The notes: generated from the letters alone by a model not told the origin. 64,000 nucleotides of DNA from Pelagimonas varians (GCF_003208435.1 NZ_QKMF01000005.1:1-64000); one strand, 5' to 3'; shown: positions 29,051-38,525, counted from the stretch's first letter. A program made the numbers and translations.

Positions 29051-29764
29051 CTACAGCAAGGACAGTTTGGCGCGGGCAGAGACAGAGTCTTGCTCAAGTT
29101 TCTCGGTCGCGCTGATGTACCATTCAACACCAGTTTGACCTTGGTCTTGGGCATTTTGCAGGGCAAGGTTTGCCTGTTTGGCTTGGGATACGCTCAGTGA
29201 AAGCGCTTGTGCCAGTTCAGACCGAACCAAACGAATGTCTGACAAGCGCGTTTCATAGGTTTCTTGTGAGAGTTGACCGGCTTCAACTTGCTGTTTCAAC
29301 GCGAAGATTTCTGCATCTTGTTCAGCGATTAGTGTGTCAACGCCGCTGGCCACAACGCCAAGCTGGTTGGTTGTTGTGCGCAAACTGGGCAAAACGCGAC
29401 TGAGTTCAACAATTTCAACCCGTTTTGCGACCCGAGCTTTGCCTTTAGCATGGCCTGTAACAGCGCCAACTGCTCCGCCAACCAAGGCAGCCTGAATGCA
29501 TTGATTTTTGGAGCCACCAACAACGGCCAGTCCGCAGCCCGCCAAAGCACCGATTGCGGCCCCGTTTAGAGTCGTTTTGCGCACCAGATCCGTGGACATT
29601 TTGTTCAAAGCGTCGGCTTGTTCAGCCAGAACGAGTTCCTGCTGGGATTGTGCCGCAGGCACGGCTTGGTGGCTCATAGAGGACGCGAAAGGTGTTTTGG
29701 TCTGTGCACAGCCAGCGACAGCCAACACAAGAACGGATGCCAAAGTGGTTTTTAAGCGAAACAC
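29051..29764 (-). CDS. Glycine-zipper lipoprotein with coiled-coil C-terminal half
   Basis: I read a GTG start at 29764, preceded by GGAG seven bases upstream, giving 237 residues that begin with a lipoprotein signal (FRLKTTLASVLVLAVAGC, lipobox AVAGC). Residues about 70-110 are a glycine-zipper segment (GAAIGALAGCGLAVVGG, then GGAVGAVTGHAKGKAR) of the kind found in 17-kDa/OmpA-like envelope proteins. The rest is helical and Q/E-rich, likely coiled coil. The 72 codons' length upstream of the GTG lacks coding character. Function is unknown; location is probably the outer membrane. Confidence 0.75.
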   Translation of the reverse strand: MFRLKTTLASVLVLAVAGCAQTKTPFASSMSHQAVPAAQSQQELVLAEQADALNKMSTDLVRKTTLNGAAIGALAGCGLAVVGGSKNQCIQAALVGGAVGAVTGHAKGKARVAKRVEIVELSRVLPSLRTTTNQLGVVASGVDTLIAEQDAEIFALKQQVEAGQLSQETYETRLSDIRLVRSELAQALSLSVSQAKQANLALQNAQDQGQTGVEWYISATEKLEQDSVSARAKLSLL

Positions 29765-29879
29765 AATATGTCTCCAAAATACGGACAGACTGGGATAAAC
29801 CCCGTTGGTTAGTTCTATCCCGGTGAATTGGGGCATTTTTATGGACGATTTGTTTTAAAGCGACGGAAAGTGACGGCGG

Positions 29880-30365
29880 TTAGAGATTGTAACGCTTTAG
29901 ACACTTGTCGACGGTCAGGCCAGATCCCAAGGAAACGGCAGGCTTTTTGCCATAATCCTCAAAGCCGCGGCTTTGATAGTAGGCCAGTCCGCCAAAATTG
30001 TCTGCGCGGATATTGGCATTTATCCAACTGTAACCAAGCTGCCGGGCTGCGGTTTCGGTGGCTTCAAACAAAGCTGACCCGATGCCCATTTGTACTTTGC
30101 CGACCTTGGCAAAAGTTGCAATTTCAACGGCGTCATCGGGTAGGTAGTCCGCTGGTTCGATAAACTGAAACCCTAGAATTGCACCACTATCGTCTTCGGC
30201 CAGAGACCATGCAGATTGTTCAGGGTATCGTGTCATCCACGCCGTGATTTCGGGTACACTGATTGGGTTGGTTAAGGCCGTTGTGCCGCCAAGTGCGATA
30301 ATCTCGTTCAAAAGGTCTGCCAAAGGTCGGGCGTCCAGCACTCCGGCGCGGCGCACCGAGATCAT
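29880..30365 (-). CDS. GNAT family N-acetyltransferase
   Basis: This 161-residue protein shows the GNAT core: KVGKVQMGIGSALFEATETAA is the acetyl-CoA pyrophosphate loop (Q/RxxGxG/A) near residue 92, then NANIRADNFGGLAYYQSRGF with the conserved asparagine and the YxxxGF end. The substrate is not predictable. Its start overlaps the stop of the HD-domain gene upstream by 4 bases, so the two are co-translated. Confidence 0.9.
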   Translation of the reverse strand: MISVRRAGVLDARPLADLLNEIIALGGTTALTNPISVPEITAWMTRYPEQSAWSLAEDDSGAILGFQFIEPADYLPDDAVEIATFAKVGKVQMGIGSALFEATETAARQLGYSWINANIRADNFGGLAYYQSRGFEDYGKKPAVSLGSGLTVDKCLKRYNL

Positions 30366-30961
30366 GGCATTTGCGCCAAAAGCTCGGTGTGGCGCGCGGT
30401 CAAATCGTGGCGGGCCTCAACAGGGGGGCGCAGTTCGATTGCCAAACCTGCAATCATGTCAGGGTTCGGGGCCCCAAACAGCTTGTTGGCCTCATCTTTG
30501 GTAAAGCCGGCGATCTCGGTTGCTTCCATCCACGCGCTAATCTGATCCGCCTTTTTAATCTGCTTCTTCAACCGGACAGGCGTCACAGAAGGCAGTCCAA
30601 ATCGAATGTGGATGGCGGCGGTCAGCCGTTTGTCAAGGTCACCATAATCCGGGCCGACGGCCGCCTTGACTGGGGAAATCATATCCCCAATCACGTATTC
30701 AGGCGCGTCATGCAGCAAAGCGGTCAACCGGTCAGCCGCACTTGCAGTGGGGCATAACCGGCCAAAAAGCGTTTCAACCAAGAGCGAATGTTCAGCAACT
30801 GAATAGGCAAAATCGCCGTGGGTTTGGCCATTCCAACGCGCCACAAAAGCCAATCCGTGCGCAATGTCCTCGATCTCGATATCCACGGCGGTGGGGTCCA
30901 ACAGATCCAGCCTGCGTCCTGACAGCATGCGTTGCCATGCCCGGGGTTGCTTTGGTGCCAT
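30362..30961 (-). CDS. HD-domain phosphohydrolase (YfbR-like)
   Basis: This 199-residue metal phosphohydrolase has the HD ligands in YSVAEHSLLV (histidine), LLHDAPEYVIGD (HD pair) and KKADQI (aspartate), matching 5'-deoxynucleotidase/YfbR-type proteins of COG1896. A role in nucleotide-pool cleaning is likely but not shown. ATG at 30961 is chosen; a GTG two codons upstream is possible. It is coupled to the downstream GNAT gene. Confidence 0.85.
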   Translation of the reverse strand: MAPKQPRAWQRMLSGRRLDLLDPTAVDIEIEDIAHGLAFVARWNGQTHGDFAYSVAEHSLLVETLFGRLCPTASAADRLTALLHDAPEYVIGDMISPVKAAVGPDYGDLDKRLTAAIHIRFGLPSVTPVRLKKQIKKADQISAWMEATEIAGFTKDEANKLFGAPNPDMIAGLAIELRPPVEARHDLTARHTELLAQMP

Positions 30962-31174
30962 ATTCACGTCTCACTTTGACCCAAAAATCATCCGTGCCTG
31001 TCTAGCATGACGGGCGGCCTATTTGGCAAGGTCCGTGCGCACTGCTTTGTATGTCAAAACGTGGTTAACAAACCGATCAGGCAATCACTTGCTTTGCATT
31101 TTAATCCGCGTTGCCCGTGCATGCGTGTGGTGATAGGTCCGGCGGCAACCGATCAATCAACCGGAGGCAGGCAA

Positions 31175-32566
31175 ATGGCCGCAGATTATATCGTAAAAGA
31201 CATTTCGCTGGCCGAGTTCGGCCGCAAGGAACTGAACATTGCTGAAACCGAAATGCCGGGCCTGATGGCACTGCGTGACGAATTCGGAGCCAGCCAGCCG
31301 TTGAAAGGGTCGCGCATCGTAGGATCGTTGCATATGACCATTCAAACGGCGGTTCTGATTGAAACGCTGGTGGCGCTTGGTGCTGATGTGCGTTGGGCTT
31401 CTTGCAACATTTTCTCGACTCAGGATCACGCTGCGGCTGCGATCGCCGAAGCAGGCGTTCCGGTCTTCGCAATCAAGGGCCAGACGCTGGTTGAGCATTG
31501 GGATTACTTGGATAAATCCTTTATGTTCCCCGAAGGTGCAAACCTGATTTTGGACGATGGCGGCGACGCGACACTTTATGTTTTGCTGGGCGCACGCGTC
31601 GAAGCAGGCGAAACCGATCTGATCGAAGTGCCTACATCGGAAGAAGAACAGGCGATTTTTGCCCAGATCAAAAAGCGGATGGCAGAGACACCGGGCTGGT
31701 TCACAAAAACCCGCGAAGCGATCCTTGGTGTGTCCGAAGAAACCACCACAGGCGTGCATCGTTTGTATGAACTGGCGAAGAACAATCAGCTGCCGTTCCC
31801 TGCGATCAACGTCAATGACAGCGTGACCAAGTCGAAGTTCGACAACAAATACGGCTGTAAAGAATCACTTGTGGACGGGATTCGCCGCGCCACAGATACG
31901 ATGATGGCTGGCAAGGTTGCCGTTGTTTGCGGGTATGGCGATGTTGGCAAAGGCTCTGCCGCGTCTTTGGCCGGTGCGGGTGCACGTGTCAAAGTGACAG
32001 AAGCCGATCCTATTTGCGCGCTTCAAGCGGCGATGGACGGCTTCGAAGTTGTGCTGCTTGAGGATGTCATCGACAGCGCCGATGTCTTCATCACCACAAC
32101 CGGCAACAAGGATGTGATCCGCATTGAGCATATGCGCGGAATGAAGAACATGGCCATCGTTGGCAATATCGGCCACTTTGACAATGAAATTCAGGTTGCA
32201 GCCCTAAAGAACCACAAATGGACCAACATCAAAGACCAAGTGGACATGATCGAAATGCCTTCTGGCAATAAGATCATTTTGTTGTCCGAGGGCCGTTTGT
32301 TGAACCTTGGGAACGCCACAGGCCACCCGTCTTTCGTTATGTCCGCCAGCTTTACCAATCAGGTTTTGGCGCAGTTGGAACTGTGGACCAACGGCGCAGC
32401 CTATTCGCCCGGCGTCTTCATCCTGCCCAAGCATCTGGATGAAAAAGTTGCGCGTCTCCATTTGGGCCGCATTGGTGTGAAGCTGACTGAACTTTCAGCC
32501 GAGCAAGCGGCCTACATCGGTGTGAAACCAGAAGGTCCGTTCAAGCCCGAGCATTACCGTTACTAA
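31175..32566 (+). CDS. ahcY: S-adenosylhomocysteine hydrolase
   Basis: The 463-residue NAD-dependent enzyme splits S-adenosylhomocysteine into adenosine and homocysteine, relieving product inhibition of methyltransferases. Visible are [19 protein letters not shown] near residue 60, the NAD loop [13 protein letters not shown] near 250 and the conserved C-terminal KPEHYRY. GGAGG seven bases before ATG 31175 fixes the start, although the frame is open for 56 more codons upstream. About 210 bases lie before it; I see no SAH or SAM riboswitch consensus there. Confidence 0.98.
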   Translation: MAADYIVKDISLAEFGRKELNIAETEMPGLMALRDEFGASQPLKGSRIVGSLHMTIQTAVLIETLVALGADVRWASCNIFSTQDHAAAAIAEAGVPVFAIKGQTLVEHWDYLDKSFMFPEGANLILDDGGDATLYVLLGARVEAGETDLIEVPTSEEEQAIFAQIKKRMAETPGWFTKTREAILGVSEETTTGVHRLYELAKNNQLPFPAINVNDSVTKSKFDNKYGCKESLVDGIRRATDTMMAGKVAVVCGYGDVGKGSAASLAGAGARVKVTEADPICALQAAMDGFEVVLLEDVIDSADVFITTTGNKDVIRIEHMRGMKNMAIVGNIGHFDNEIQVAALKNHKWTNIKDQVDMIEMPSGNKIILLSEGRLLNLGNATGHPSFVMSASFTNQVLAQLELWTNGAAYSPGVFILPKHLDEKVARLHLGRIGVKLTELSAEQAAYIGVKPEGPFKPEHYRY

Positions 32567-32570
32567 TAGA

Positions 32571-32600
32571 AAAGGCGGGGTTTTGGCCCCGCCTTTTGCC
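32571..32600. terminator. Bidirectional terminator between ahcY and trpB-like gene
   Basis: A perfect 10-bp stem AAAGGCGGGG / CCCCGCCTTT (32571-32580 with 32587-32596) with a six-base loop ends in TTTT on both strands, as expected between convergent genes. Confidence 0.9.
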
Positions 32601-32624
32601 TATGTGTACAAAGGGTCAGACCGA

Positions 32625-33830
32625 TTACAGGTCTTCGCCAAATCCAAAGGTTTCAGTGACATAATCGATGTCTTTGTCTCCGCGACCTGACAGATTGATC
32701 AAGATCGACTTGCCGGGATTTTTAGGCGCTTCGCGGGTTGCAAACGCCACAGCATGGGCGCTTTCTAACGCTGGAATGATACCCTCGTGGCGGCTGAGAT
32801 CAAAAAACGCCTTCAGCGCTTCTTTGTCATTGGCCGAGGTATAGTTGGCTTTGCCCGTGCGGTACAAATGCGCGTGCTCCGGCCCGACACCGGGGTAATC
32901 AAGGCCTGACGCCACCGTATGAACGGGTGCCGGGTCACCGTTTTCGTCCTTCAGCACCATCGTCCGGAAACCGTGGATATCGCCATCCTCGCCAAAGCTG
33001 ATGGTGGCCGCATGTTCGCCCAGCTTGGACGAGGTGCCCATCGGTTCTACGCCATAAAGCGCGACATCATCTTCGATAAATCCCGCAAACAGCCCCATTG
33101 CATTTGATCCACCGCCGACGCAGGCCGCAACGATGTCTGGCAGCTCGCCGGTCATATCCAAAAACTGTTCGCGCGCCTCGATCCCGACAATGTGTTGGAA
33201 ATTGCGAACCATCATCGGGAAAGGGTGTGGCCCCACAACAGATCCGATGGCAAATAAAGCGTGGTCGGCTTGCGGCACATAGGCTTGGAACGCGCTATCG
33301 ACGGCCTCTTTGAGAGACCGACCGCCAAAGCCGACAGGCACAACAGTCGCGCCAAGCAATTTCATGCGGGTGACGTTCGGGGCCTCTTTGGCGATGTCGA
33401 TCTCGCCCATATGGATTTCGCATTCCATACCAAAATAGGCCGCAGCGGTTGCCAATGCGACGCCGTGTTGACCCGCACCAGTTTCGGCCATCAGTTTGGT
33501 TTTGCCCATATGCTTGGCCAGCAATGCTTCGGCCATGCAATGGTTCAGCTTGTGTGCGCCGGTGTGGTTCAGGTCTTCGCGTTTGGCATAGATCTGCGCG
33601 CCGCCAGCAAGATCTGACAAGTTCTTCAGGTGAGAGACCGGCGTTGGGCGGCCCTGAAAATGCTTGCGGATGTAGCGCAGATCGCGGATGAATTCCGCTG
33701 ATTTCGATATTTTATCATAAGCCTCGCGGATTTCCTTGAAGTGAGGAACCAGCGGCGGCGGCAGCATTGCGCCGCCATAGTCACCAAAGTACCCGTCCGC
33801 GTTGGGTGTGTCTTTCAAATAGGTTGTCAT
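32625..33830 (-). CDS. Stand-alone tryptophan synthase beta chain (TrpB-like)
   Basis: This 401-residue fold-type II PLP enzyme has the Schiff-base lysine in HTGAHKLNH near residue 90, the catalytic glutamate in [10 protein letters not shown] near 115, the phosphate loop [10 protein letters not shown] near 237 and the C-terminal serine site NLSGRGDKD. It makes tryptophan from indole and serine in its relatives. No trpA, trpF or other trp gene is adjacent, and wording such as [10 protein letters not shown] and [13 protein letters not shown] differs from what I recall of trpFBA-encoded alphaproteobacterial TrpB. It may be a second, TrpA-independent paralogue or an enzyme acting on another indole or amino acid. 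Confidence 0.8.
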   Translation of the reverse strand: MTTYLKDTPNADGYFGDYGGAMLPPPLVPHFKEIREAYDKISKSAEFIRDLRYIRKHFQGRPTPVSHLKNLSDLAGGAQIYAKREDLNHTGAHKLNHCMAEALLAKHMGKTKLMAETGAGQHGVALATAAAYFGMECEIHMGEIDIAKEAPNVTRMKLLGATVVPVGFGGRSLKEAVDSAFQAYVPQADHALFAIGSVVGPHPFPMMVRNFQHIVGIEAREQFLDMTGELPDIVAACVGGGSNAMGLFAGFIEDDVALYGVEPMGTSSKLGEHAATISFGEDGDIHGFRTMVLKDENGDPAPVHTVASGLDYPGVGPEHAHLYRTGKANYTSANDKEALKAFFDLSRHEGIIPALESAHAVAFATREAPKNPGKSILINLSGRGDKDIDYVTETFGFGEDL

Positions 33831-33906
33831 TTTTACCTCCCAGAAAATGAACTAATTTGGCTGAGCGCAGCGTAAACTGCTGAGCAAAATAGGGAATTGA
33901 TACAGA

Positions 33907-34509
33907 TCACGCTGAGAGTGAAGACACAAATCCTTCGCGAACATTCTCTGGATCATAAGCCTTTCGCGCAAAAACTTGACGGACTTTGGGCTCAAAGTGT
34001 TCGAGCGGGAGCATGTCATAGTCAGGGTCAAACGAGCTTTGATCCCAGCGTTCGCAAAAGGTTGCACAGCTGTCAAAGCAAGGGTGGTCCTTGAATTGAT
34101 CACGGGCGTTTTCATCCCAGCTGTAGTGATGCGCATAATAAAGCATTTGGAAAATCCCGTGATGCTCAACAACCCACGCAACATCCCAGCGTACAAAGGG
34201 GCGGATTACCTCGGCGCTGAAACGGTCGTGGTTTTGCGGCGCAAGCCCATCGCCGATGTCATGCAGCAGGGCCCCAACGACCCAGTCGATGTCCGCGCCG
34301 TCCCGTTCGGCGCGCGTGGCCGCCTGCAACCCGTGCTGAAGCCGGTTGATCTTGTAGCCTTCAAGCGATGCGTCGCCTTGTCTGCGCAGTTCATCCAAAA
34401 TCCGATCCGCAGTCAGGGCGATATAGGGTTTCTCAAGCTCCTGTAGCAAAAGGTATTCTTCTTTGGTTCCGTCTTTCATTTGGGTAAAGGAGACTTGGTC
34501 ATCCTGCAT
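33907..34509 (-). CDS. HD-domain protein of the PhnZ/MIOX-like diiron oxygenase type
   Basis: The 200-residue product carries INRLQHGLQAATRAERDGAD, then GALLHDIGDGLAP, WVVEHHGIFQ and a late RWDQSSFDPDYDM. This spacing resembles PhnZ-type mixed-valence diiron oxygenases (histidine in QLEHSLQ, HD pair, two further histidines, late aspartate) more than nucleotide phosphohydrolases. Known relatives cleave organophosphonates or oxidise inositol. The ATG at 34509 follows AAGGCGA; a longer 5' extension lacks coding character. No phosphonate gene is next to it, so substrate is open. Confidence 0.65.
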   Translation of the reverse strand: MQDDQVSFTQMKDGTKEEYLLLQELEKPYIALTADRILDELRRQGDASLEGYKINRLQHGLQAATRAERDGADIDWVVGALLHDIGDGLAPQNHDRFSAEVIRPFVRWDVAWVVEHHGIFQMLYYAHHYSWDENARDQFKDHPCFDSCATFCERWDQSSFDPDYDMLPLEHFEPKVRQVFARKAYDPENVREGFVSSLSA

Positions 34510-34736
34510 GGGGCATCGCCTTGATTGTGTTTCGTTGTGTTTCAATCTGAACGAACTGTAGCAAACTGTCTGCTTCGCGCACGACCCTGAAATGCCGCAG
34601 GTTGGACATGGGAAATCGCCCACGTTTTTATCATTGCCAGACAGGCAATAACCATTAACGTTGCGCAAGACGGCTCAAAAGCCATCGAATATAAATTCAG
34701 ACGGGGTTTGGGGCCCCGAAAAAGAGGGAGTTACCA

Positions 34737-35078
34737 ATGGGCAAGCGCGACGAACTGATTGCGAAATACGCCGAAGATCTGAAAAACAAATGCGGCATGA
34801 CGCCGGATATGGACCTGCTGACCAAAGTTACGATCGGCTGTGGCCCAGCGATCTATAACGACGACGCATCGACAGTTGCGGGATCACAAGCGTCCGAGCT
34901 TGAGACCGTCAAAAACAATTTCCTGATCAAGAAGCTGGGTCTGGCCGACGGGCCTGAACTGATGGAAGCGATCAACAAGACCATCGAAACCTATGGCAAA
35001 TCTGAGCGCAACAAATACCGCGCGGTTTTCTATTACATTTTGGTCAAGCATTTCGGCAAAGAAGCCGTATACAGCTAA
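34737..35078 (+). CDS. DUF2853 family protein
   Basis: The 113-residue, charged, helical protein (begins MGKRDELIAKYAEDLKNKCG, ends KHFGKEAVYS) matches the DUF2853 family, for which no function is known. GAGGGAG precedes the ATG. It stands alone between divergent and convergent neighbours and has its own terminator, so it is probably monocistronic. Upstream, an inverted repeat ATTGCC-N5-GGCAAT (34633-34649) could be an operator. Confidence 0.85.
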   Translation: MGKRDELIAKYAEDLKNKCGMTPDMDLLTKVTIGCGPAIYNDDASTVAGSQASELETVKNNFLIKKLGLADGPELMEAINKTIETYGKSERNKYRAVFYYILVKHFGKEAVYS

Positions 35079-35098
35079 AGCTGATAAACATCAGCCCC

Positions 35099-35134
35099 AA
35101 AGGCCTCCGACTTCGGGGGCCTTCTTTCTTTTTG
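35099..35134 (+). terminator. Intrinsic terminator of the DUF2853 gene
   Basis: A stem of about 10 pairs, AAGGCCTCCG with CGGGGGCCTT (one G-U), and an ACTT loop are followed by a T-rich run TCTTTCTTTTT on the plus strand, 20 bases after the stop codon. Confidence 0.85.
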
Positions 35135-35214
35135 AACTACAATCACTTCGATGCACAATTGCACGAAATTGCATCTATTCGGAGTTTGCCCGAATCCTGC
35201 ATGTCAGGTAGATA

Positions 35215-35323
35215 GATAGACACCGGCCAGAAGGCTGGAACCAGATTTCAGTTTCACGTGTGGTGTGTAGGGAGCACGTGGGGTGGACGGAGGGTTCCGG
35301 TATGTCCGGACCCCTCCGTTTTT
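35215..35323 (+). ncRNA. Candidate small RNA with three stem-loops
   Basis: Between the DUF2853 terminator and the convergent DUF1761 gene lie about 110 bases with three successive hairpins and no reading frame. They are CCGGCC-AGAA-GGCTGG (35223-35238), CACGTG...CACGTG (35255-35280), and a strong GC-rich hairpin ending in TTTTT. Because the upstream gene already has its own terminator, a separate short plus-strand transcript is the simplest reason for a second one. A weak promoter-like pair (TTTGCC near 35186 and TAGATA near 35209) is only suggestive; the 5' end is a guess. It does not match SRP RNA, 6S or tmRNA as I know them. Confidence 0.4.
35287..35323 (+). terminator. Free-standing intrinsic terminator
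   Basis: Outer stem ACGGAGGG / CCCTCCGT and inner stem TCCGG / CCGGA with a TATG-containing loop are followed by TTTTT on the plus strand only. No plus-strand gene ends nearby apart from one already terminated 160 bases earlier. Confidence 0.8.
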
Positions 35324-35346
35324 ATGCTTGGGTGGACAGTTTCGAT

Positions 35347-35745
35347 TTAGAAAATCGTCAGAACCAGCCCCATAATCGCGCAAGCGATGGTGGCATAGCC
35401 GCCATCGATCAGCGTTAGTTTCTTTGGGCGATCCACATAGGCGTTGTTGATGGCAATCCAGGGGGTGATAAAGAACAGCCCGATCCCGATGCCAGAAATC
35501 AGCCCTTTGGCCAATGTATCTATATTTGCCAGTTCAAAAACGTGGCGCATCATTCCGCTAACGATCAGCTGCATCACAAAAGTATAGGCATAGAGCATTG
35601 GGTTTTGCCCGTTTGCGGGTTGTCCGTCGTCACCGCGGGCGACGCCAGATGCCTCCATCCACGGTTCGGCCAGCTTCATATAGTACACAGCGCCAGCGGC
35701 AAAAGCCGCCACTGCGGCCACCACAACATTGATAATTTCGAGCAT
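35347..35745 (-). CDS. DUF1761 family integral membrane protein
   Basis: This 132-residue protein has four predicted membrane helices (about residues 4-24, 52-72, 82-102 and 112-131) and the DUF1761 layout, with a conserved YYMKLAEPWMEA stretch after the first helix. AGGAGGG before ATG 35745 decides the start against a longer frame. No function is known for the family. Confidence 0.85.
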   Translation of the reverse strand: MLEIINVVVAAVAAFAAGAVYYMKLAEPWMEASGVARGDDGQPANGQNPMLYAYTFVMQLIVSGMMRHVFELANIDTLAKGLISGIGIGLFFITPWIAINNAYVDRPKKLTLIDGGYATIACAIMGLVLTIF

Positions 35746-35810
35746 TCTACCCTCCTGTTCGTCACTTGACGGATCGCTTGGGATAGTTTGCCGCAGGATT
35801 GGTGGTTCGC

Positions 35811-36230
35811 CTAGGGGGCAATGCCGGCCAGTCCACAGATCACTTGCCACTCGGCTTCGGTCACGGGTTGGACAGACAGACGTGAACTTTTGACCAGAGC
35901 CATCTCGGTCAATTCCGGATGCGCTTTGACCTGCTCCAGCGTGACAGGCGTTTGCACAGGTCCAACGGCGCGAATATCGACGCAGTCCCAGCGATCATCG
36001 TCTGACGTACTGTCGGGATGGGCCGTGGCGCAGATTTCAACCACGCCCACGACCGCTTTTTCTTTTTGGGAATGGTAGAAAAACCCGCGATCCCCTAACG
36101 CCATTTCGCGCATGAAATTGCGGGCTTGATAGTTTCGGACGCCGTCCCATTCTTCGCCCGCGGCGCCCTTGGCGACTTGCATGTCCCAAGACCAAGTTGA
36201 GGGTTCTGATTTGAACAGCCAGTAGCGCAT
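35811..36230 (-). CDS. EVE-domain protein
   Basis: The 139-residue product begins MRYWLFKSEPSTWSWD, the hallmark of EVE (PUA-like) domains, and continues WDGVRNYQARNFMREM and GDRGFFYHS. EVE domains bind modified bases in nucleic acids; bacterial stand-alone members are thought to act in RNA modification or restriction contexts. The start overlaps the yciI-like stop as ATGA, so it is the distal gene of a tsaD-gpsA-yciI-EVE string. Confidence 0.92.
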   Translation of the reverse strand: MRYWLFKSEPSTWSWDMQVAKGAAGEEWDGVRNYQARNFMREMALGDRGFFYHSQKEKAVVGVVEICATAHPDSTSDDDRWDCVDIRAVGPVQTPVTLEQVKAHPELTEMALVKSSRLSVQPVTEAEWQVICGLAGIAP

Positions 36231-36496
36231 CAGATGACCTTGTTCCACGCAATCAGTTCCGTGGATTCAAACAGACCGGCCTTGTTATAAGGGTCGTGGG
36301 CAACCCAATCTTGGGCGGCGGCCATATCATGTAAATCCAGGATAACCAGTGACCCACACATTTCGCCATTGTCGTCGAGCAGGGGCCCGGCTTGGGCGAC
36401 ATTGGTGGCTTTTAGATACTCAACATGCGCAGGACGGTTTTCCTGACGGATCGGTAGCGCACCGGGTTTGTCTTTTGCGATCAGGGCGATAAGCAT
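36230..36496 (-). CDS. YciI family protein
   Basis: This 88-residue ferredoxin-like-fold protein has the family elements RPAHVEYL (the HxxYL histidine), GPLLDDNGEMCGSLVILD and AHDPYNKAGLFES. YciI members are small dimeric proteins with a conserved His-Asp pair and unclear enzymatic role. GAAGGAAG before ATG 36496 sets the start. It lies 2 bases after gpsA and overlaps the EVE gene. Confidence 0.9.
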   Translation of the reverse strand: MLIALIAKDKPGALPIRQENRPAHVEYLKATNVAQAGPLLDDNGEMCGSLVILDLHDMAAAQDWVAHDPYNKAGLFESTELIAWNKVI

Positions 36497-36498
36497 GA

Positions 36499-37449
36499 TT
36501 ATTCTTCCTTCAATGGGCGGGAAAGCAGTTGCGCCATCACGTCGTCTACGGTGACGCGCCCTTGGGTCAAGGCGGCGACGGCATGACATATTGGCAAGGA
36601 CAGGCCGGTATCAATTGCGATCCGGTCCATGGCCTGAGCGGTTGCGGCCCCTTCGACAGTTACCGAGGGATCAAAGATCTCTTTTCGGCCAAGCGCAAGC
36701 CCAAGTTGATAGTTGCGTGACAGATCGGATGTGCAGGTCAGCGCCAAATCACCAAGACCGGAAAGACCGGCCATTGTTTCAGGGCGGGCCCCTTGCGCAG
36801 CAGCAAAGCGGGTCATTTCGGCAAACCCGCGAGTCATCAATGCGGCGCGAGCACTATCGCCCAAACCAGCCCCAATGGCAGCCCCGCAGGCAATGGCCAT
36901 CACGTTTTTCAACGCCCCGCCCAGCTCTGCTCCGACGACATCAGTGCTGCGATACAGGCGTAAGGATGGCGTCGATAGCTGGTGCTGCACCCGTTTGCCC
37001 ACAGCGTCGACTGCACAAGCCAAGGTCAAGGCGGTGGGAAGGCCGCGCGCAATGTCTGCCGCAAAACTGGGCCCTGTCAGAATGGCAACACTTGCGTCTG
37101 GTTTGGCTGCCTGCAAAATCCCAGTCGGGCCCAAGCCGGTTCGCAGATCAACACCCTTGCAGCAGGCCACCAGGGTTTTGTCCGCCAGCGGGGTGTCGAT
37201 GCGGTCCATCAGTCCTGACAACCGCTGCATGGGGATGGATAGCAAAATTGTATCGGCCTCAAGCGCGACGTCCAAGTCGGACACAATGTGAACCGCATCG
37301 GGAATTTTCAGGCCGGGCAGGCGCGGGCTTTCACGGGTTTCTAGCATCGCGGATACGTCGCGGGCCCACAGGGTGACTGGCCCGTTTTGTGCCAGTGAAA
37401 TCGCCAAAGCGGTTCCAAATGCTCCGGCTCCGAGTATCGAGATGCTCAT
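36499..37449 (-). CDS. gpsA: Glycerol-3-phosphate dehydrogenase [NAD(P)+]
   Basis: The 316-residue enzyme reduces dihydroxyacetone phosphate to sn-glycerol-3-phosphate for phospholipid synthesis. The dinucleotide loop [12 protein letters not shown] is at the N-terminus, the catalytic-lysine region [15 protein letters not shown] near residue 190 and the substrate loop [20 protein letters not shown] near 240. Its ATG overlaps the tsaD stop (ATGA), a common coupling in alphaproteobacteria. Confidence 0.96.
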   Translation of the reverse strand: MSISILGAGAFGTALAISLAQNGPVTLWARDVSAMLETRESPRLPGLKIPDAVHIVSDLDVALEADTILLSIPMQRLSGLMDRIDTPLADKTLVACCKGVDLRTGLGPTGILQAAKPDASVAILTGPSFAADIARGLPTALTLACAVDAVGKRVQHQLSTPSLRLYRSTDVVGAELGGALKNVMAIACGAAIGAGLGDSARAALMTRGFAEMTRFAAAQGARPETMAGLSGLGDLALTCTSDLSRNYQLGLALGRKEIFDPSVTVEGAATAQAMDRIAIDTGLSLPICHAVAALTQGRVTVDDVMAQLLSRPLKEE

Positions 37450-38525
37450 CCTTTTGCCCCTTTTTTTCCTGACCCGATGAGGGGGACGGCGGTCTTGTCC
37501 AGCGGCCACCGGGGGCGGGCGGACAGCGTCATGTCATCGGTAATCCCAGCGGCAAACAGCTCGGATCCTGCGTAGGCAATCATGGCCGCGTTATCTGTGC
37601 ATAGCTTTAAGGGCGGCGCGGTAAAACGTATACTGCTGTCGGCACAAACAGACTCTAACACAGTGCGCAGGGCCATATTTGCCGCAACACCGCCAGCAAC
37701 CGCCAAGGCAGGTTCGGCCGGCGATTCCGCCAAGTAAAGAGCAATGGCGCGGCGGGTTTTTTCTGCCAGAACATCCCGCACGGCCGCTTGAAACCCGGCA
37801 CACATGTCATTGCGGTCTTGCTCTGTCAGCCCTGATTTTTCGGCAATCAGTTGGTCGCGCTGTCGCAACAATGCAGTCTTAAGTCCGGAAAAAGACAGAT
37901 CGCAACCCGCGCGGTCCAGCAAAGGTCGGGGAAACCGGAACCGTTTTTCATCGCCGTTGCGGGCGACGTGTTCCACCGACGGGCCACCCGGTTGCGGCAA
38001 CCCCAACAGCCGCGCGGTTTTGTCAAAAGCTTCGCCCGGGGCGTCGTCGATTGTTCCGCCAAGCCGGGTAAAGTCTTGGGCGCTGCGTACGACCAAAAAC
38101 TGGCAATGCCCGCCAGAGACAAGCAGCATCAAATAGGGGTAGGTCAGGCTGTCTGTCAGGCGTGGGGTCAATGCGTGGCCTGCCAAATGATTCACCCCGA
38201 TCAATGGTTTTCCCAGGCCGGTTGACAGCCCCTTGGCCATCATCACACCCGACAAGACACCACCGATCAAGCCCGGTCCAGCGGTCACTGCGATCGCGTC
38301 AATGTCTGGCAAAGTCACCTTGGCCTCGTCTAAAGCTTGTTCAATTGCACCATCAAGGCGCTCAGCATGCGCGCGCGCGGCAATCTCCGGAACCACACCG
38401 CCGAATTCGGCGTGCAGCTGCGTTTGCCCAAGCACCACCGATGCCAACACGTCACGTCCACGCAAAAGCGCTGCCGCGGTGTCGTCACAGCTGCTTTCCA
38501 GCCCAAGTATAAGGGGAGATGTCAT
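37446..38525 (-). CDS. tsaD: tRNA N6-adenosine threonylcarbamoyltransferase TsaD
   Basis: The 359-residue ASKHA-fold enzyme starts [17 protein letters not shown] and has the metal-binding NHLAGHALT near residue 115, [11 protein letters not shown] and the C-terminal [12 protein letters not shown]. It transfers the threonylcarbamoyl group to A37 of ANN-decoding tRNAs together with TsaB and TsaE. GGGAAG before ATG 38525 supports the start; 80 upstream codons of open frame overlap the divergent hemD start region and are spurious. Confidence 0.97.
   Translation of the reverse strand: MTSPLILGLESSCDDTAAALLRGRDVLASVVLGQTQLHAEFGGVVPEIAARAHAERLDGAIEQALDEAKVTLPDIDAIAVTAGPGLIGGVLSGVMMAKGLSTGLGKPLIGVNHLAGHALTPRLTDSLTYPYLMLLVSGGHCQFLVVRSAQDFTRLGGTIDDAPGEAFDKTARLLGLPQPGGPSVEHVARNGDEKRFRFPRPLLDRAGCDLSFSGLKTALLRQRDQLIAEKSGLTEQDRNDMCAGFQAAVRDVLAEKTRRAIALYLAESPAEPALAVAGGVAANMALRTVLESVCADSSIRFTAPPLKLCTDNAAMIAYAGSELFAAGITDDMTLSARPRWPLDKTAVPLIGSGKKGAKG

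Noticed and set aside
30985-31174. Possible SAH or SAM riboswitch upstream of ahcY
   Set aside because: The gene and taxon make it plausible, but I could not find the SAH consensus core or a SAM-II pattern in the 210-base leader. A covariance search (Rfam SAH, SAM-II, SAM/SAH models) would settle it.
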